Shown here: piece by piece, positions 1 to 7,934 of the stretch | Layout: each line of letters opens with the position of its first letter | How positions within the stretch are numbered: the stretch's first letter is position 1 | Assembly: GCF_000341105.1 (NCBI RefSeq) | Contig: NZ_ANBB01000033.1 | Span: 62,001 to 126,000, forward strand | Direction of reading: 5' to 3' | Source: Nocardiopsis potens DSM 45234 | GTDB taxonomy: Bacteria > Actinomycetota > Actinomycetes > Streptosporangiales > Streptosporangiaceae | Length of the DNA: 64,000 nucleotides | Position numbers and translations under genes: made by a program | The notes under the pieces: generated by a model | The model's input: only the letters and a program-made list of their open reading frames with translations | The model's database searches: none | What the model was told of the DNA's origin: nothing

Positions 1-75
1 TTTCCCCCGTCAACGGTCTGAGCAGCGGTGGAGGCCGCCGGGAACCGGTGGCGCGGGCGCCGCGTCGGTGCGCTC

Positions 76-654
76 ATGAGCGCTCTCACCGAATTCACCG
101 ACCGGGACGACTACCTGCTGGACGGCGAGCGGCTGAACGCCGCCGAGGTGGCCGAAGCCGTGGCGGGCATGGTCTGCGACCTTCCCCCGGGGACCCGGAC
201 GGCCTGCTGGCCTGGCTGGCCGAGCGGCTGCGCGGGCAGGCGCCGGGAGGCGAGACGCCCGCGCTGCTCACCGCGCTCTACGCGGCCCGCTGGTACGCGG
301 TCCACCGGCTGCGCGACGCGGAGGTCCTGGAGGCGATGACCGGGGCGCTCGCGGCGGCGGAGGCGGGGCTGGCCGGGCTGCCGTGCCCGCATTCCGAGGG
401 CGACGGCGCCCACCCCGCCTTCGACGAATGGGCGGACCCGGAGCAGGACGCCGGGTTCGTCGCGGTCCTGCAGGACGAGGCCGACTGGGACGAGTGGCAC
501 GAGGAGAGGGCCGACGCCGTCGGCGACGAGGGCCTGGGCACCTGGGAGGGCGCGCGCTGCCCCGGCCACCTGGCCGCCACCGCCCGGGAGGCGCTGACCG
601 ACCTCGCCGGCGCCCGCGCCGAATGGGGGGGAGGACGGCGACGCCCGGGGGTGA
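76..654 (+). pseudogene. Conserved-looking hypothetical protein broken by two single-base frameshifts
   Basis: No family recognised. The first ~38 codons (ATG at 76, starting MSALTEF) run in one frame to the GGGG run at 189-192. The protein-like reading then continues in another frame (DGLLAWLAERL onward), as if one G were missing. At the 7-G run 625-631 the frame changes again, as if one G were extra; correcting it gives the ending AEWGEDGDARG and a stop at 652-654. The corrected product would be about 192 residues, Ala/Glu-rich, with CPH and CPGH motifs. The changes are opposite in sign and both lie in homopolymer runs, so sequencing error is as likely as a real pseudogene. Without correction only two overlapping fragments exist. 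Confidence 0.5.
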
Positions 655-722
655 CGTCCCGGCGCGGCGCCGACACGGTTCATCCGGGGTCCGCCCGGGG
701 GTGATGCCCCGGCGCGGTGCCG
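642..722. repeat. Imperfect direct repeat with 50-bp period
   Basis: The 31 bases at 642-672 and 692-722 are nearly identical (about three mismatches), both beginning CGCCCGGGGGTGA. The first copy contains the presumed stop of the preceding broken gene, so the second looks like a local duplication of its 3' end. No function is evident. Confidence 0.6.
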
Positions 723-889
723 TTCGTGTTCCGCGCCGAGCCCGGGGCGCCCCGCCGAAAAGCGGTTCCGGTTCTTCCGGGGGCGCGGTCATACTGGCGG
801 CCGATGAACGCCGCGGACCGGAACGGAGGAGGCCGCCGCTGACACGGAAAGCCCAGCGCCCCGCCGCCCGGCGCGGGGGCGCGGACCGG

Positions 890-1648
890 ATGAAGCTGCA
901 CCGGCACCGGCTCCGGCTGGACGGGCGGGAGTACACCGCCGTCACGCCCCGCCCCGGGACCGACGTCCGGTTCGCCACCGACCGGATGCACGGCATGTGG
1001 CACCTGCTCACCGACCCGCGCGGCGCGGCCTTCCTGGCCCGGCTGCTGTGGGGCCTCTCCTACCAGCGCCGACCCGGGACGCTGGTCTTCCTCGGGTCGG
1101 AGGTCCTGCTGCCCGAGCCGTTCGGGGCCGAGCCCTCCGACCCGGTGGTGCTGGCTCCGGTGCCCGCGACCCCGGTGACCACGGCGGCCGCCCGGGAGCT
1201 GCGCCGGCGGAACCCGTCCGGCCCGGGGGACGGCACGGTCCGGTGGCGCACGACGGGCCTGGAGCCCTACGCCGTCCGGTGGAGCGAGCTCGAGCACCAC
1301 CCGCCGGAGGAGCGGCTGTACCGCAGCCCGCTGGATTTCGGTGTGCGGCGCATCGGCGGGCTGATCGCCTTCTCCGCCTCCCCGGAGATCACGCGGACCT
1401 GGGCGGTGGATGCACTCAGCTGCTCCGGCGAGCACCGGACGCTCTGCTACGCGTACCTGACCGGGTGGGGGTGGCCGCACTACAGCGGGCCTGAGATGGG
1501 TGAGCTGTTGGTCCTTCCCGATTTCCGCCGGCGGTCCCGGCGCGCCGCCCTGGTCCGGGAGGAACTGCTCGCCGGCCCCGGCCCCTCGGACTTCCCGGCC
1601 CTGCTCCGCGAGGAGGTCAGGGAACGCACCAAGGAGGACGGCGACTGA
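890..1648 (+). CDS. Hypothetical protein, 252 aa
   Basis: I do not recognise this protein. The ATG at 890 (MKLHRHRLRLDG) is chosen because the open frame upstream of it is Arg/Gly/Pro-rich shadow sequence. It is soluble, with no signal peptide or membrane segment. The first half is rich in charged and Pro residues. The second half contains an aromatic/Gly patch (LTGWGWPHYSG, about residues 192-202) and ends in a charged helix with many Arg and Glu. There is no strong ribosome binding site directly before the ATG, so the start is uncertain. A perfect 66-bp palindrome begins 22 bases after the stop. Confidence 0.6.
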   Translation: MKLHRHRLRLDGREYTAVTPRPGTDVRFATDRMHGMWHLLTDPRGAAFLARLLWGLSYQRRPGTLVFLGSEVLLPEPFGAEPSDPVVLAPVPATPVTTAAARELRRRNPSGPGDGTVRWRTTGLEPYAVRWSELEHHPPEERLYRSPLDFGVRRIGGLIAFSASPEITRTWAVDALSCSGEHRTLCYAYLTGWGWPHYSGPEMGELLVLPDFRRRSRRAALVREELLAGPGPSDFPALLREEVRERTKEDGD

Positions 1649-1670
1649 GCCGGCGGACCCGCCGCTCTTC

Positions 1671-1736
1671 CCGATGATCTTGACGTTGCGGCCCTGTCAG
1701 AGCGCTCTGACAGGGCCGCAACGTCAAGATCATCGG
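1671..1736. repeat. 66-bp perfect palindrome (copy 1 of an interspersed family)
   Basis: The two 33-base arms are exact reverse complements, with the centre between 1703 and 1704 (arm starts CCGATGATCTTGACGTT and meets at CAGAGC/GCTCTG). It starts 22 bases after a stop codon. Related 66-bp elements lie at 7856-7921 and 10517-10582. As RNA it would fold into a very long hairpin, but no T-tract follows it, so factor-independent termination is not certain. Confidence 0.9.
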
Positions 1737-1884
1737 TCGGGCGCACCCGCCGCACGCTCGGCGGGGACCGGAACGCCGGTGGCCGGGCCCGGGGCCCGGG
1801 AGGCGGGGTGAGAGACTGCCCCGGCAGAACCGGATTCGGAAACCGGGTCCGGAGGACCGGCAGCGGAATCGGACGGGAGCGGCC

Positions 1885-2712
1885 ATGGCCGACCACGACC
1901 TGTCAGGCTTCGAGCGCGGCACTTTCACCCACGGCGGCACCACCCGCCGCATCCTGCGGCGCGGCACCGGGCCGGCCGTCGTCGTCATGGCCGAGATCCC
2001 CGGCATCACGCCCAAGGTGCTGGAGTTCGCCGAGCGGGTGGCAGGCATCGGGTGCACCGCGGTGCTGCCCGTGCTGTTCGGCACGCCCGGGCGCGACCCC
2101 GCCCCGGCGGCGCACGGGATGCTGCGGACCGGCGCCTACATGGCGTCGACCATGGCGAAGGTGTGCGTCAGCCGCGAGTTCACGGTGCTCGCCACCGGCC
2201 GCAGCTCCCCGGTGGTCGGCTGGCTGCGGGCGCTGGCCGCGGCGGAGCACGAGCGGTGCGGCGGGCCCGGCGTGGGAGCGGTCGGCATGTGCCTCACCGG
2301 CGGGTTCGCCCTGGCGATGGCCACCGACGAGCGGCTGCTCGCCCCGGTGCTCTCCCAGCCGTCGCTTCCGCTGGCCGTCACCGCGCGCCGCCGCGGGACC
2401 GTCGACATCTCCGCCGAGGAGCTGGCGGTGGTCAAGGAGCGCTGCGCGCGCGGCGGCCTGCGGGTGCTCGGCATGCGGTTCCGCGGCGACCGGCTGGTGC
2501 CGGGGGACCGGTTCGCCGCGCTCCGCCGGGAGCTCGGCGAGGCGTTCACCGCCGTCGAGCTGGACGACGCCGACGCAAACCCGGAGGGCCTCATCCCGCC
2601 GCACTCGGTGCTGACCGAGCACCTCGTCGACGAGCCGGGGCAGCCGACCCGGGACGCCCTCGACCAGGTGCTCGACCTGTTCCGCAGCAGGCTCCTTTCC
2701 GGCCGGGGGTAG
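1885..2712 (+). CDS. Dienelactone hydrolase family protein, 275 aa
   Basis: An alpha/beta-hydrolase of the dienelactone hydrolase family, cytoplasmic (no signal peptide). These enzymes use a Cys-Asp-His triad to open lactones or hydrolyse related esters. The nucleophile elbow GMCLTGG places Cys136, followed by Asp202 in RGDRLVP and His240 in PPHSVL, in the right order and spacing for the triad. The N-terminal PAVVVMAEIPGI segment matches the usual first strand and oxyanion region. The length is typical. ATG 1885 follows a GGGAGCGG site. It appears monocistronic. The substrate cannot be told from the sequence; family members range from chloroaromatic degradation enzymes to general esterases. 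Confidence 0.88.
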   Translation: MADHDLSGFERGTFTHGGTTRRILRRGTGPAVVVMAEIPGITPKVLEFAERVAGIGCTAVLPVLFGTPGRDPAPAAHGMLRTGAYMASTMAKVCVSREFTVLATGRSSPVVGWLRALAAAEHERCGGPGVGAVGMCLTGGFALAMATDERLLAPVLSQPSLPLAVTARRRGTVDISAEELAVVKERCARGGLRVLGMRFRGDRLVPGDRFAALRRELGEAFTAVELDDADANPEGLIPPHSVLTEHLVDEPGQPTRDALDQVLDLFRSRLLSGRG

Positions 2713-2761
2713 TCCCGGTGTTTTCGCGACGGTCGGACACCTCCGCCGTAGGCGCCGTAGG

Positions 2762-3181
2762 TCACACGCGCCGGACGGGGATGCGCTCAGGGACCAGCTT
2801 CTCCAGGTCGCCGACGTCCGAAGTGAGGACCGTGACCTCGCCTTTCAAAGACCGGGCGATGACGGCCAGGACCGCGTCGATGGCGTGCTCGTGGCCGTGC
2901 AGGTCGGCATCGGCCAGGAGGCGGCGGGCGGTACGCGCCTCGTCCTTGCCGATGTCGATGACGCGGATGCGGGAGAGGATCCAGTCCCAGCGCTGCTCGG
3001 TGAGCCGGCCGTCGTAGGCCTCGATGAGCGCCATGGGGGAGGTCACCAACTCGGCTTCCCCGCGAGCGGCGACCTTGATGCGGGCGACCATCCCGCGGTC
3101 ACCGTGCACCGCCAGAGACAGCGCCTCACTGTCGAGTACGTAGAAGCGCAGCGGTTTCGCGGTGCCGCTCCGCTTCTTCAC
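2762..3181 (-). CDS. PIN-domain toxin-like protein (VapC-type), 139 aa
   Basis: PIN-domain proteins are Mg2+-dependent RNases. As VapC toxins they cleave tRNA or rRNA and are neutralised by a partner antitoxin. The four acidic positions are visible: Asp17 (VLDSEAL), Glu54 (ALIEAYD), Asp102 (AIDAVLA) and Asp122/Asp125 (TSDVGDL). The length is typical of VapC. The GTG start at 3181 overlaps the stop of the upstream antitoxin gene by GTGA, so the two are translationally coupled. The target RNA cannot be predicted from the sequence. Being chromosomal, it could also be a domesticated module. Confidence 0.85.
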   Translation of the reverse strand: MKKRSGTAKPLRFYVLDSEALSLAVHGDRGMVARIKVAARGEAELVTSPMALIEAYDGRLTEQRWDWILSRIRVIDIGKDEARTARRLLADADLHGHEHAIDAVLAVIARSLKGEVTVLTSDVGDLEKLVPERIPVRRV

Positions 3182-3459
3182 GCCGCCTCATCGGAGCGGC
3201 GGGCGCGCCGCCGCTCGTGCTCGGCGTCGATCTCCTCCAGCTCGGCGTATGCAGCGGCGAGCTCCTCGTCGGTGACCGGCCCGTACTCCTCTTCAAGCCA
3301 GTCGGACAGTTCAATGAGCAGGTCGCGGTCGCGCTTCTGCTGTACGGCCTCGGTGACGTAGGCGGAGATGCCCCGCTCGGTCGCGGCGTCGCGGATCTCC
3401 TCAAGGAGCTCTTCCGGGATCGTCACGGTTATCTTCTTTGTCGCCATACTCGAAACCAT
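3178..3459 (-). CDS. Ribbon-helix-helix antitoxin (VapB/CopG-like), 93 aa
   Basis: The N-terminus (KKITVTIPEELLEEI) has the strand-helix pattern of an RHH DNA-binding domain, followed by an acidic, Glu-rich C-terminal tail of the kind that wraps a toxin. It directly precedes the PIN toxin with a GTGA overlap, which is the usual antitoxin-first order. Two starts are possible: ATG 3459 (MVSSM) or ATG 3447 (MATKK). Each lies inside one copy of a direct repeat that could be the pair's own operator. It follows mutY by 53 bases on the same strand. Confidence 0.8.
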   Translation of the reverse strand: MVSSMATKKITVTIPEELLEEIRDAATERGISAYVTEAVQQKRDRDLLIELSDWLEEEYGPVTDEELAAAYAELEEIDAEHERRRARRSDEAA

Positions 3460-3463
3460 ACTC
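3444..3463. promoter_or_regulatory. Direct repeat at the antitoxin start, possible autoregulatory operator
   Basis: CCATACTC occurs at 3444-3451 and again at 3456-3463, separated by GAAA, covering both possible antitoxin start codons. RHH antitoxins usually bind short repeats at their own promoter. The operator role is inferred from that. Confidence 0.3.
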
Positions 3464-3511
3464 CGCCTGTGCGTCGCGGTCCCGGGTTTCGAGGCGATTC
3501 CCCGAGGCCGC

Positions 3512-4387
3512 TCAGCCCGGCAGGGCGTAGCGGCCGTCGTCCAGTGGGTCGACCAGGCCGTCGGCGACCAGGGCGTCCAGGGCGCGCTCGCGCTGGACCG
3601 GGTCGTCCCAGACCGCGTCGAGGGCGGGCTTGTGCACCGGGGCGTCCGAGGCGCGCAGGACCGCCAGCAGGCGGCCGCGGACCTGGCGGTCGGTGCCGGC
3701 GTACTTCTGGCCGACCCGGGGCGGGCCGGAGTGCGGCGGGTGGCCGGCCGCCCGCCAGGCGCACCGGTCGGCGATGGGGCAGGCGGAGCACTCGGGGGAG
3801 CGGGCGGTGCACACCAGGGCGCCCAGCTCCATCACCGCCGCGCCCCAGCGGACCGCGGTGGCGGGGTCCTCGGGCAGCAGGGATTCGGCCAGCCGGGTCT
3901 CGGCGCGGGTGGGCGCCTTCGGCGGGTACTCGATCCCGGTGTGCGCGCGGGCCAGAACCCGGCGCACATTGGTGTCCAAAATTGCGTGCCGGCCGCCGAA
4001 GGCGAAGCCCGCCACCGCCGCCGCGGTATAGGAGCCGACGCCCGGCAGCGCGAGCAGCTCGGCGTGGTCGGACGGGACCTCGCCGCCGTGCCGCTCGGTG
4101 ATCTCCCGGGCGCAGGCGTGCAGGTTGAGCGCGCGGCGGGGGTAGCCGAGCCGGTTCCACATCCGCACCGCCTCGCCCGCGGGCTCTTCGGCCAGCGCGG
4201 ACGGGGTGGGCCAGCGGCGCATCCACGCCTCCCAGGCGGGCAGCACCCGGACCACCGGGGTCTGCTGCAGCATGATCTCGCTCACCAGGATGGACCATGG
4301 CGAGGCGTCGCCGGCGCGCCAGGGCAGGTCTCGGGCGTGTGTCCCGAACCAGGCGATAACGGCCGAGGAATAAGGGTTGTCGATCAT
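3512..4387 (-). CDS. mutY: A/G-specific adenine DNA glycosylase MutY, 291 aa
   Basis: MutY removes adenine mispaired with 8-oxoguanine (base excision repair). Visible hallmarks are catalytic Glu38 (SEIMLQQT), the helix-hairpin-helix LPGVGSYTAAA (114-124), catalytic Asp138 (ILDTNVRR), and a [4Fe-4S] loop with Cys193-x6-Cys200-x2-Cys203-x5-Cys209. The C-terminal NUDIX-like domain of E. coli MutY is reduced to about 80 residues, as is common in actinobacteria. ATG 4387 (MIDNPYSS) is preferred to an in-frame TTG two codons upstream. The toxin-antitoxin pair follows on the same strand. Confidence 0.93.
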   Translation of the reverse strand: MIDNPYSSAVIAWFGTHARDLPWRAGDASPWSILVSEIMLQQTPVVRVLPAWEAWMRRWPTPSALAEEPAGEAVRMWNRLGYPRRALNLHACAREITERHGGEVPSDHAELLALPGVGSYTAAAVAGFAFGGRHAILDTNVRRVLARAHTGIEYPPKAPTRAETRLAESLLPEDPATAVRWGAAVMELGALVCTARSPECSACPIADRCAWRAAGHPPHSGPPRVGQKYAGTDRQVRGRLLAVLRASDAPVHKPALDAVWDDPVQRERALDALVADGLVDPLDDGRYALPG

Positions 4388-4455
4388 GGGCAATCGTGGT
4401 CGGTTAACGGCGGGTTGAGTATGTGCCGGGCGGAGGAACCCGGAATACTACGCGC

Positions 4456-5232
4456 ATGGCGTCAAGTGCTGGACACCCGGGACCGGTGAGCCCCGGGACT
4501 TATTGGAAGCGCAGGGTCTTCGTCCTCGTTGGTCTGCTGGCGATCGTGACGCTGATCGTCTACGCGTGCGGGCCGTCGTCCTCCGAGGAGGAACCGACCG
4601 GCGCGTCCGCCTCGGCCGAGCCCTCCGCCTCGCCGGACTCCGAGGACCCCACCAGTGTGCCACCCTCGGCCTCGCCCTCGCCCAGCCCCAGTGCCTCCTC
4701 CGATTCCGACGACGCCGGCTCCGGCGGATCCGGCGGCGGGGAGGGCGGCGACGGCGGCGGGAAGAAGGACGGCGACGGCGGCGGCGAGGACTCCGGATCC
4801 TCCTCGGAGTTCCCGGCGCCGAAGAAGGCGAGCGACGCCTGCCGCCCCTCCGACGTGGTGCTGACCCTGGAGAGCGACCGCTCCGACTACGCCTGGGACG
4901 GCGAGCCGGAGCTGGAGATCTCCGCGGTCAACCTCGGCGACCAGACCTGCACCGTGGACCTGGGCCCCAACACCGTGGAGCTGCTGATCAAGTCCGGCGA
5001 CGACCGGGTGTACTCCACCGCGGACTGCGCCGAGGCCAAGGACACGGAGAAGGTCGAGCTGGAGCGCGGCGTCCCCGGGCGGACCACGGTCGAGTGGGAC
5101 CGGACCCGCTCCTGGAAGGACTGCCGGGAGTCGCAGCAGGAGGCCAAGCGGCCCGGCACCTACGTGGCCGAGCTCAAGGGCGACTACGCCTCAGGCAGCG
5201 AGAAGGAGCAGGCGGTCTTCCGGCTCAACTGA
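4456..5232 (+). CDS. Membrane-anchored secreted protein with low-complexity linker, 258 aa
   Basis: No named family recognised. ATG 4456 (MASSAGHPG) gives a short N-terminus, one hydrophobic segment (about residues 19-37, VFVLVGLLAIVTLIVYACG), a long linker of Ser, Pro, Glu, Asp and Gly (about 40-125), and then an extracytoplasmic Ig-like beta domain (about 130-258) with four Cys that could form disulfides. The Cys just after the membrane segment does not form a canonical lipobox. The layout (anchor, spacer, beta domain) suggests a cell-surface role. It is divergent from mutY and convergent with radA. Confidence 0.75.
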   Translation: MASSAGHPGPVSPGTYWKRRVFVLVGLLAIVTLIVYACGPSSSEEEPTGASASAEPSASPDSEDPTSVPPSASPSPSPSASSDSDDAGSGGSGGGEGGDGGGKKDGDGGGEDSGSSSEFPAPKKASDACRPSDVVLTLESDRSDYAWDGEPELEISAVNLGDQTCTVDLGPNTVELLIKSGDDRVYSTADCAEAKDTEKVELERGVPGRTTVEWDRTRSWKDCRESQQEAKRPGTYVAELKGDYASGSEKEQAVFRLN

Positions 5233-5265
5233 TCCGCGCGGAGGGGGCGGCCGCGGGGCGGCGGG

Positions 5266-6657
5266 TCAGGACTCCTCTGCGGGGGCGGCGGCCTTCTTCG
5301 CCCGGCGGCGCCTGCCCGGCAGGGCCAGGGCGAGGGCCTCGGCGACGTCGTCCACCCCGATCGTCTCGATGCCGGGGACCGGCTCCTCGCTGTGCCGGGG
5401 CACGATGGCCCGGGTGAAGCCGAGCCGCTGCGCCTCGATCAGCCGGCGCTCCACCCCGCTCACCGCGCGGACGTCCCCGGCCAGGCCGACCTCGCCGATC
5501 GCGATCAGCCCCCGGGGCAGCGCGACGTCCTTGGCGGAGCCGGCCACCGCCAGCGCCAGCGCCAGGTCGACCGAGGGCTCGCCCAGCCGGACCCCGCCCA
5601 CCGTGGAGGCGTAGACGTCGGCGTTGGCGATGTGCACCCCGGCGCGCCGCTCCAGCACCGCCATCACCATGTTGACCCGGGCGGTGTCCAGGCCGGAGGT
5701 GGCCCGCCTGGGCTGCGGCAGGTTGGTCGGGGCGGCCAGCGCCTGCACCTCGGCGATGAGCGGCCGGCGGCCCTCCAGGGTGACCGTCACGCAGGTGCCG
5801 GGCACCGGCTCGTTGCGGCGGGTGAGGAAGAGCCCGCTGGGGTCGGGCAGGCCGATGATCCCGGAGTCGCTCAGCTCGAAGCAGCCGATCTCGTCGGTGG
5901 GGCCGTACCGGTTCTTCACCGCGCGCAGCATGCGCAGCTGGGAGTGGCGGTCCCCCTCGAACTGGAGCACCACGTCGACCAGGTGCTCCAGCATCCGGGG
6001 GCCGGCGATGGAGCCGTCCTTGGTGACGTGGCCGACCAGCACGGTGGCGATGTTGCGCTCCTTGGCGATCCGGATGAGCGCGCCGGCCACCTCGCGGACC
6101 TGGGTCACCCCGCCGGGCACCCCGGAGACCTCCGGGGCGGACATGGTCTGCACCGAGTCGACGATCAGCAGCGCCGGCGCGACCGTCTCCACGTGCGCGG
6201 CGACCGCGCCCACCGTGGTCTCCGCGGCGAGGAAGAGCTTGGGGGAGAGCGCGCCCAGCCGCTCGGCGCGCAGCCGCACCTGGCCGGTGGACTCCTCGCC
6301 GGTGACGTAGAGCACCGGGCCGGCGTCGGCGCACATCGCGGCGACCTCCAGCAGCAGCGTCGACTTGCCCACGCCGGGCTCGCCGGCGAGCAGCATCACC
6401 CCGCCGGGCACCACGCCGCCGCCGAGCACCCGGTCCAGCTCCTCCAGGCCGGTGGGGGAGGCGTGCGCGGACTCCACGTCGATCTCGGTGATCGGCCGGG
6501 CCGAGGTGGCCACCCGGGTGGGGGTGATCGACGCCGAGGGCGCGCCGGCCTCCTCTACGGTGCCCCAGGACTGGCATTCACCGCAGCGGCCCACCCACTT
6601 GAGGGTGGTCCACCCGCATTCGGTGCACCGGAAGGAACTCTTCGCACTCTTGGCCAT
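5266..6657 (-). CDS. radA: DNA repair protein RadA (Sms), 463 aa
   Basis: RadA is a RecA-related ATPase that drives branch migration in recombinational repair. It shows the N-terminal C4 zinc finger (Cys11, 14, 25, 28), Walker A GEPGVGKST (92-100), Walker B-like LLIVDSVQ, the RadA signature KNRYGPTDEIG, and a C-terminal Lon-protease-like domain (about 290-450). A basic Lys/Arg patch lies near the C-terminus. The length is typical of bacterial RadA. ATG 6657 begins MAKSAKSSFRCTECG. The gene stands alone, divergent from the esterase gene at 6885. Confidence 0.96.
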   Translation of the reverse strand: MAKSAKSSFRCTECGWTTLKWVGRCGECQSWGTVEEAGAPSASITPTRVATSARPITEIDVESAHASPTGLEELDRVLGGGVVPGGVMLLAGEPGVGKSTLLLEVAAMCADAGPVLYVTGEESTGQVRLRAERLGALSPKLFLAAETTVGAVAAHVETVAPALLIVDSVQTMSAPEVSGVPGGVTQVREVAGALIRIAKERNIATVLVGHVTKDGSIAGPRMLEHLVDVVLQFEGDRHSQLRMLRAVKNRYGPTDEIGCFELSDSGIIGLPDPSGLFLTRRNEPVPGTCVTVTLEGRRPLIAEVQALAAPTNLPQPRRATSGLDTARVNMVMAVLERRAGVHIANADVYASTVGGVRLGEPSVDLALALAVAGSAKDVALPRGLIAIGEVGLAGDVRAVSGVERRLIEAQRLGFTRAIVPRHSEEPVPGIETIGVDDVAEALALALPGRRRRAKKAAAPAEES

Positions 6658-6817
6658 GCCAGCACGCTAGCGCCCGGTGCGGACAGTCCGCGCCGCGGGC
6701 GGCGCGCCTGTGGACGGCGCCGGGCGGGGCGGCACCGGCCTGGGCGTCCGCACACCGCGCAGCCGTCCGATCGCCTACAGTGGTGAAAACATCACTGACC
6801 GGAAACGGCCGCGCCGG

Positions 6818-6846
6818 TTGACGGGGTGTTACCCGCTGGTCACATT
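6818..6846 (+). promoter_or_regulatory. Candidate sigma70-type promoter for the secreted esterase
   Basis: TTGACG (6818-6823) is followed after 17 bases by CACATT (6841-6846), about 40 bases before the GTG start. The -35 is good and the -10 is weak. No start-site data. Confidence 0.4.
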
Positions 6847-6884
6847 CAAGGCGGCAGATCCGTCCGCACCGCGAGGAGAACCGC

Positions 6885-7838
6885 GTGTCGCTCGAATCCC
6901 CCGACGCACCCCCCGCCTCCGAGCCCCCCGCCCGCCCCGGATCCCGCGCCGCCCTCCGGATCGCCGCCGCCACCGCCGCATTCGGCCTGGCCGGGGCGCT
7001 CGCCTCGGCGCCGGCCGCCGCCGAGGAGGCGGACCTCGCCGACCGCTACGTCGCCCTGGGCGACTCCTTCACCGCCGGCCCGTTCATCCCGGTGACCACC
7101 GGCGATCCGCTGCTCTGCCTGAGGTCCACCAACAACTACCCGCAGCGGGTCGCCGAGGCGCTGGGCACCGAGGACTTCACCGACGCCAGCTGCTCGGGCG
7201 CGGTCACCGACCACATGACCGAGGCGCAGGACCTCTCCCTCGGCCAGTCCAACGCGCCGCAGTTCGACGCGCTCACCCCGGACACCACCCTGGTCACCGT
7301 CGGCATCGGCGGCAACGACCTGGGCTTCGGCGAAGTGGTGCTGCGCTGCGCGGAGAAGAGCGTGACCGACCCGGGCGGCGACCCGTGCCGCCGCCACTAC
7401 GAGCAGGACGACGGGAGCGACGAGCTGGCCGGCCGGATCCCGGAGACCGGGGAGAAGGTGGCCGCGGTGCTGGAGGGCGTCCGCGAGCGCAGCCCGCAGG
7501 CGACCGTCGTGGTCGTGGGCTACCTGCAGCTGCTCCCGGAGGAGAAGGGGTGCTGGCCGGTGGTCCCGGTGGCCGAGGGCGACGTCGGCTACCTCGACTC
7601 GGTGCAGTCCGCGCTCAACGCCGAGCTGGAGGCGCGCGCCGCCGAGGCTGGCGCGGTCTTCGCCGACGTCTTCGAGCGCGGCCGGGACATGTGCGCCCCC
7701 GCCTCGGAGAAGTGGGTGGAGGGCATCTTCCCGACCCGCCCGGCCGCCCCGGTGCACCCGAACCGCTCCGGGATGGACGAGGTCGGCGACCGGGTCCTGG
7801 CGGCGCTGGGCGTTCGGGAGCACTCCCCGCAGGCCTGA
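6885..7838 (+). CDS. Secreted SGNH/GDSL-family esterase or lipase, 317 aa
   Basis: A serine hydrolase expected outside the cell. An N-terminal signal peptide (Ala-rich hydrophobic stretch about 22-46 ending ASAPAAAEEA) precedes block I GDSF (Ser61). GGND follows near residue 142 (block III Gly/Asn), and a VHPNRSG block near 290 supplies the catalytic His. Six Cys fit the disulfides known for the Streptomyces SGNH lipase type. GTG 6885 is preceded by GAGGAGA. It lies convergent to a lipoprotein gene, with one of the 66-bp palindromes between. The natural ester substrate is unknown. Confidence 0.9.
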   Translation: MSLESPDAPPASEPPARPGSRAALRIAAATAAFGLAGALASAPAAAEEADLADRYVALGDSFTAGPFIPVTTGDPLLCLRSTNNYPQRVAEALGTEDFTDASCSGAVTDHMTEAQDLSLGQSNAPQFDALTPDTTLVTVGIGGNDLGFGEVVLRCAEKSVTDPGGDPCRRHYEQDDGSDELAGRIPETGEKVAAVLEGVRERSPQATVVVVGYLQLLPEEKGCWPVVPVAEGDVGYLDSVQSALNAELEARAAEAGAVFADVFERGRDMCAPASEKWVEGIFPTRPAAPVHPNRSGMDEVGDRVLAALGVREHSPQA

Positions 7839-7855
7839 GCGGGCCGGCGGAGGAC

Positions 7856-7921
7856 CCGGTGATCTCGGCGCCGCGGGGGGATCAGAGCGCTCTGATCGGG
7901 CCGCAGCGCCGAGGTCATCGG
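7856..7921. repeat. 66-bp imperfect palindrome (copy 2)
   Basis: Same length and plan as copy 1 at 1671, with the same core CAGAGCGCTCTG, but the arms have six mismatches, including a GGG/CCC block, and a changed middle sequence. It sits 17 bases after the esterase stop and 13 bases from the stop of the opposing lipoprotein gene, as expected for a bidirectional terminator. Confidence 0.85.
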
Positions 7922-7934
7922 GAGCGGGGCGGGC

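Noticed and set aside
1480-1896. Minus-strand frame across the first palindrome
   Set aside because: The same peptide-like string recurs wherever the palindrome occurs, and on both strands. It is a by-product of the DNA repeat.
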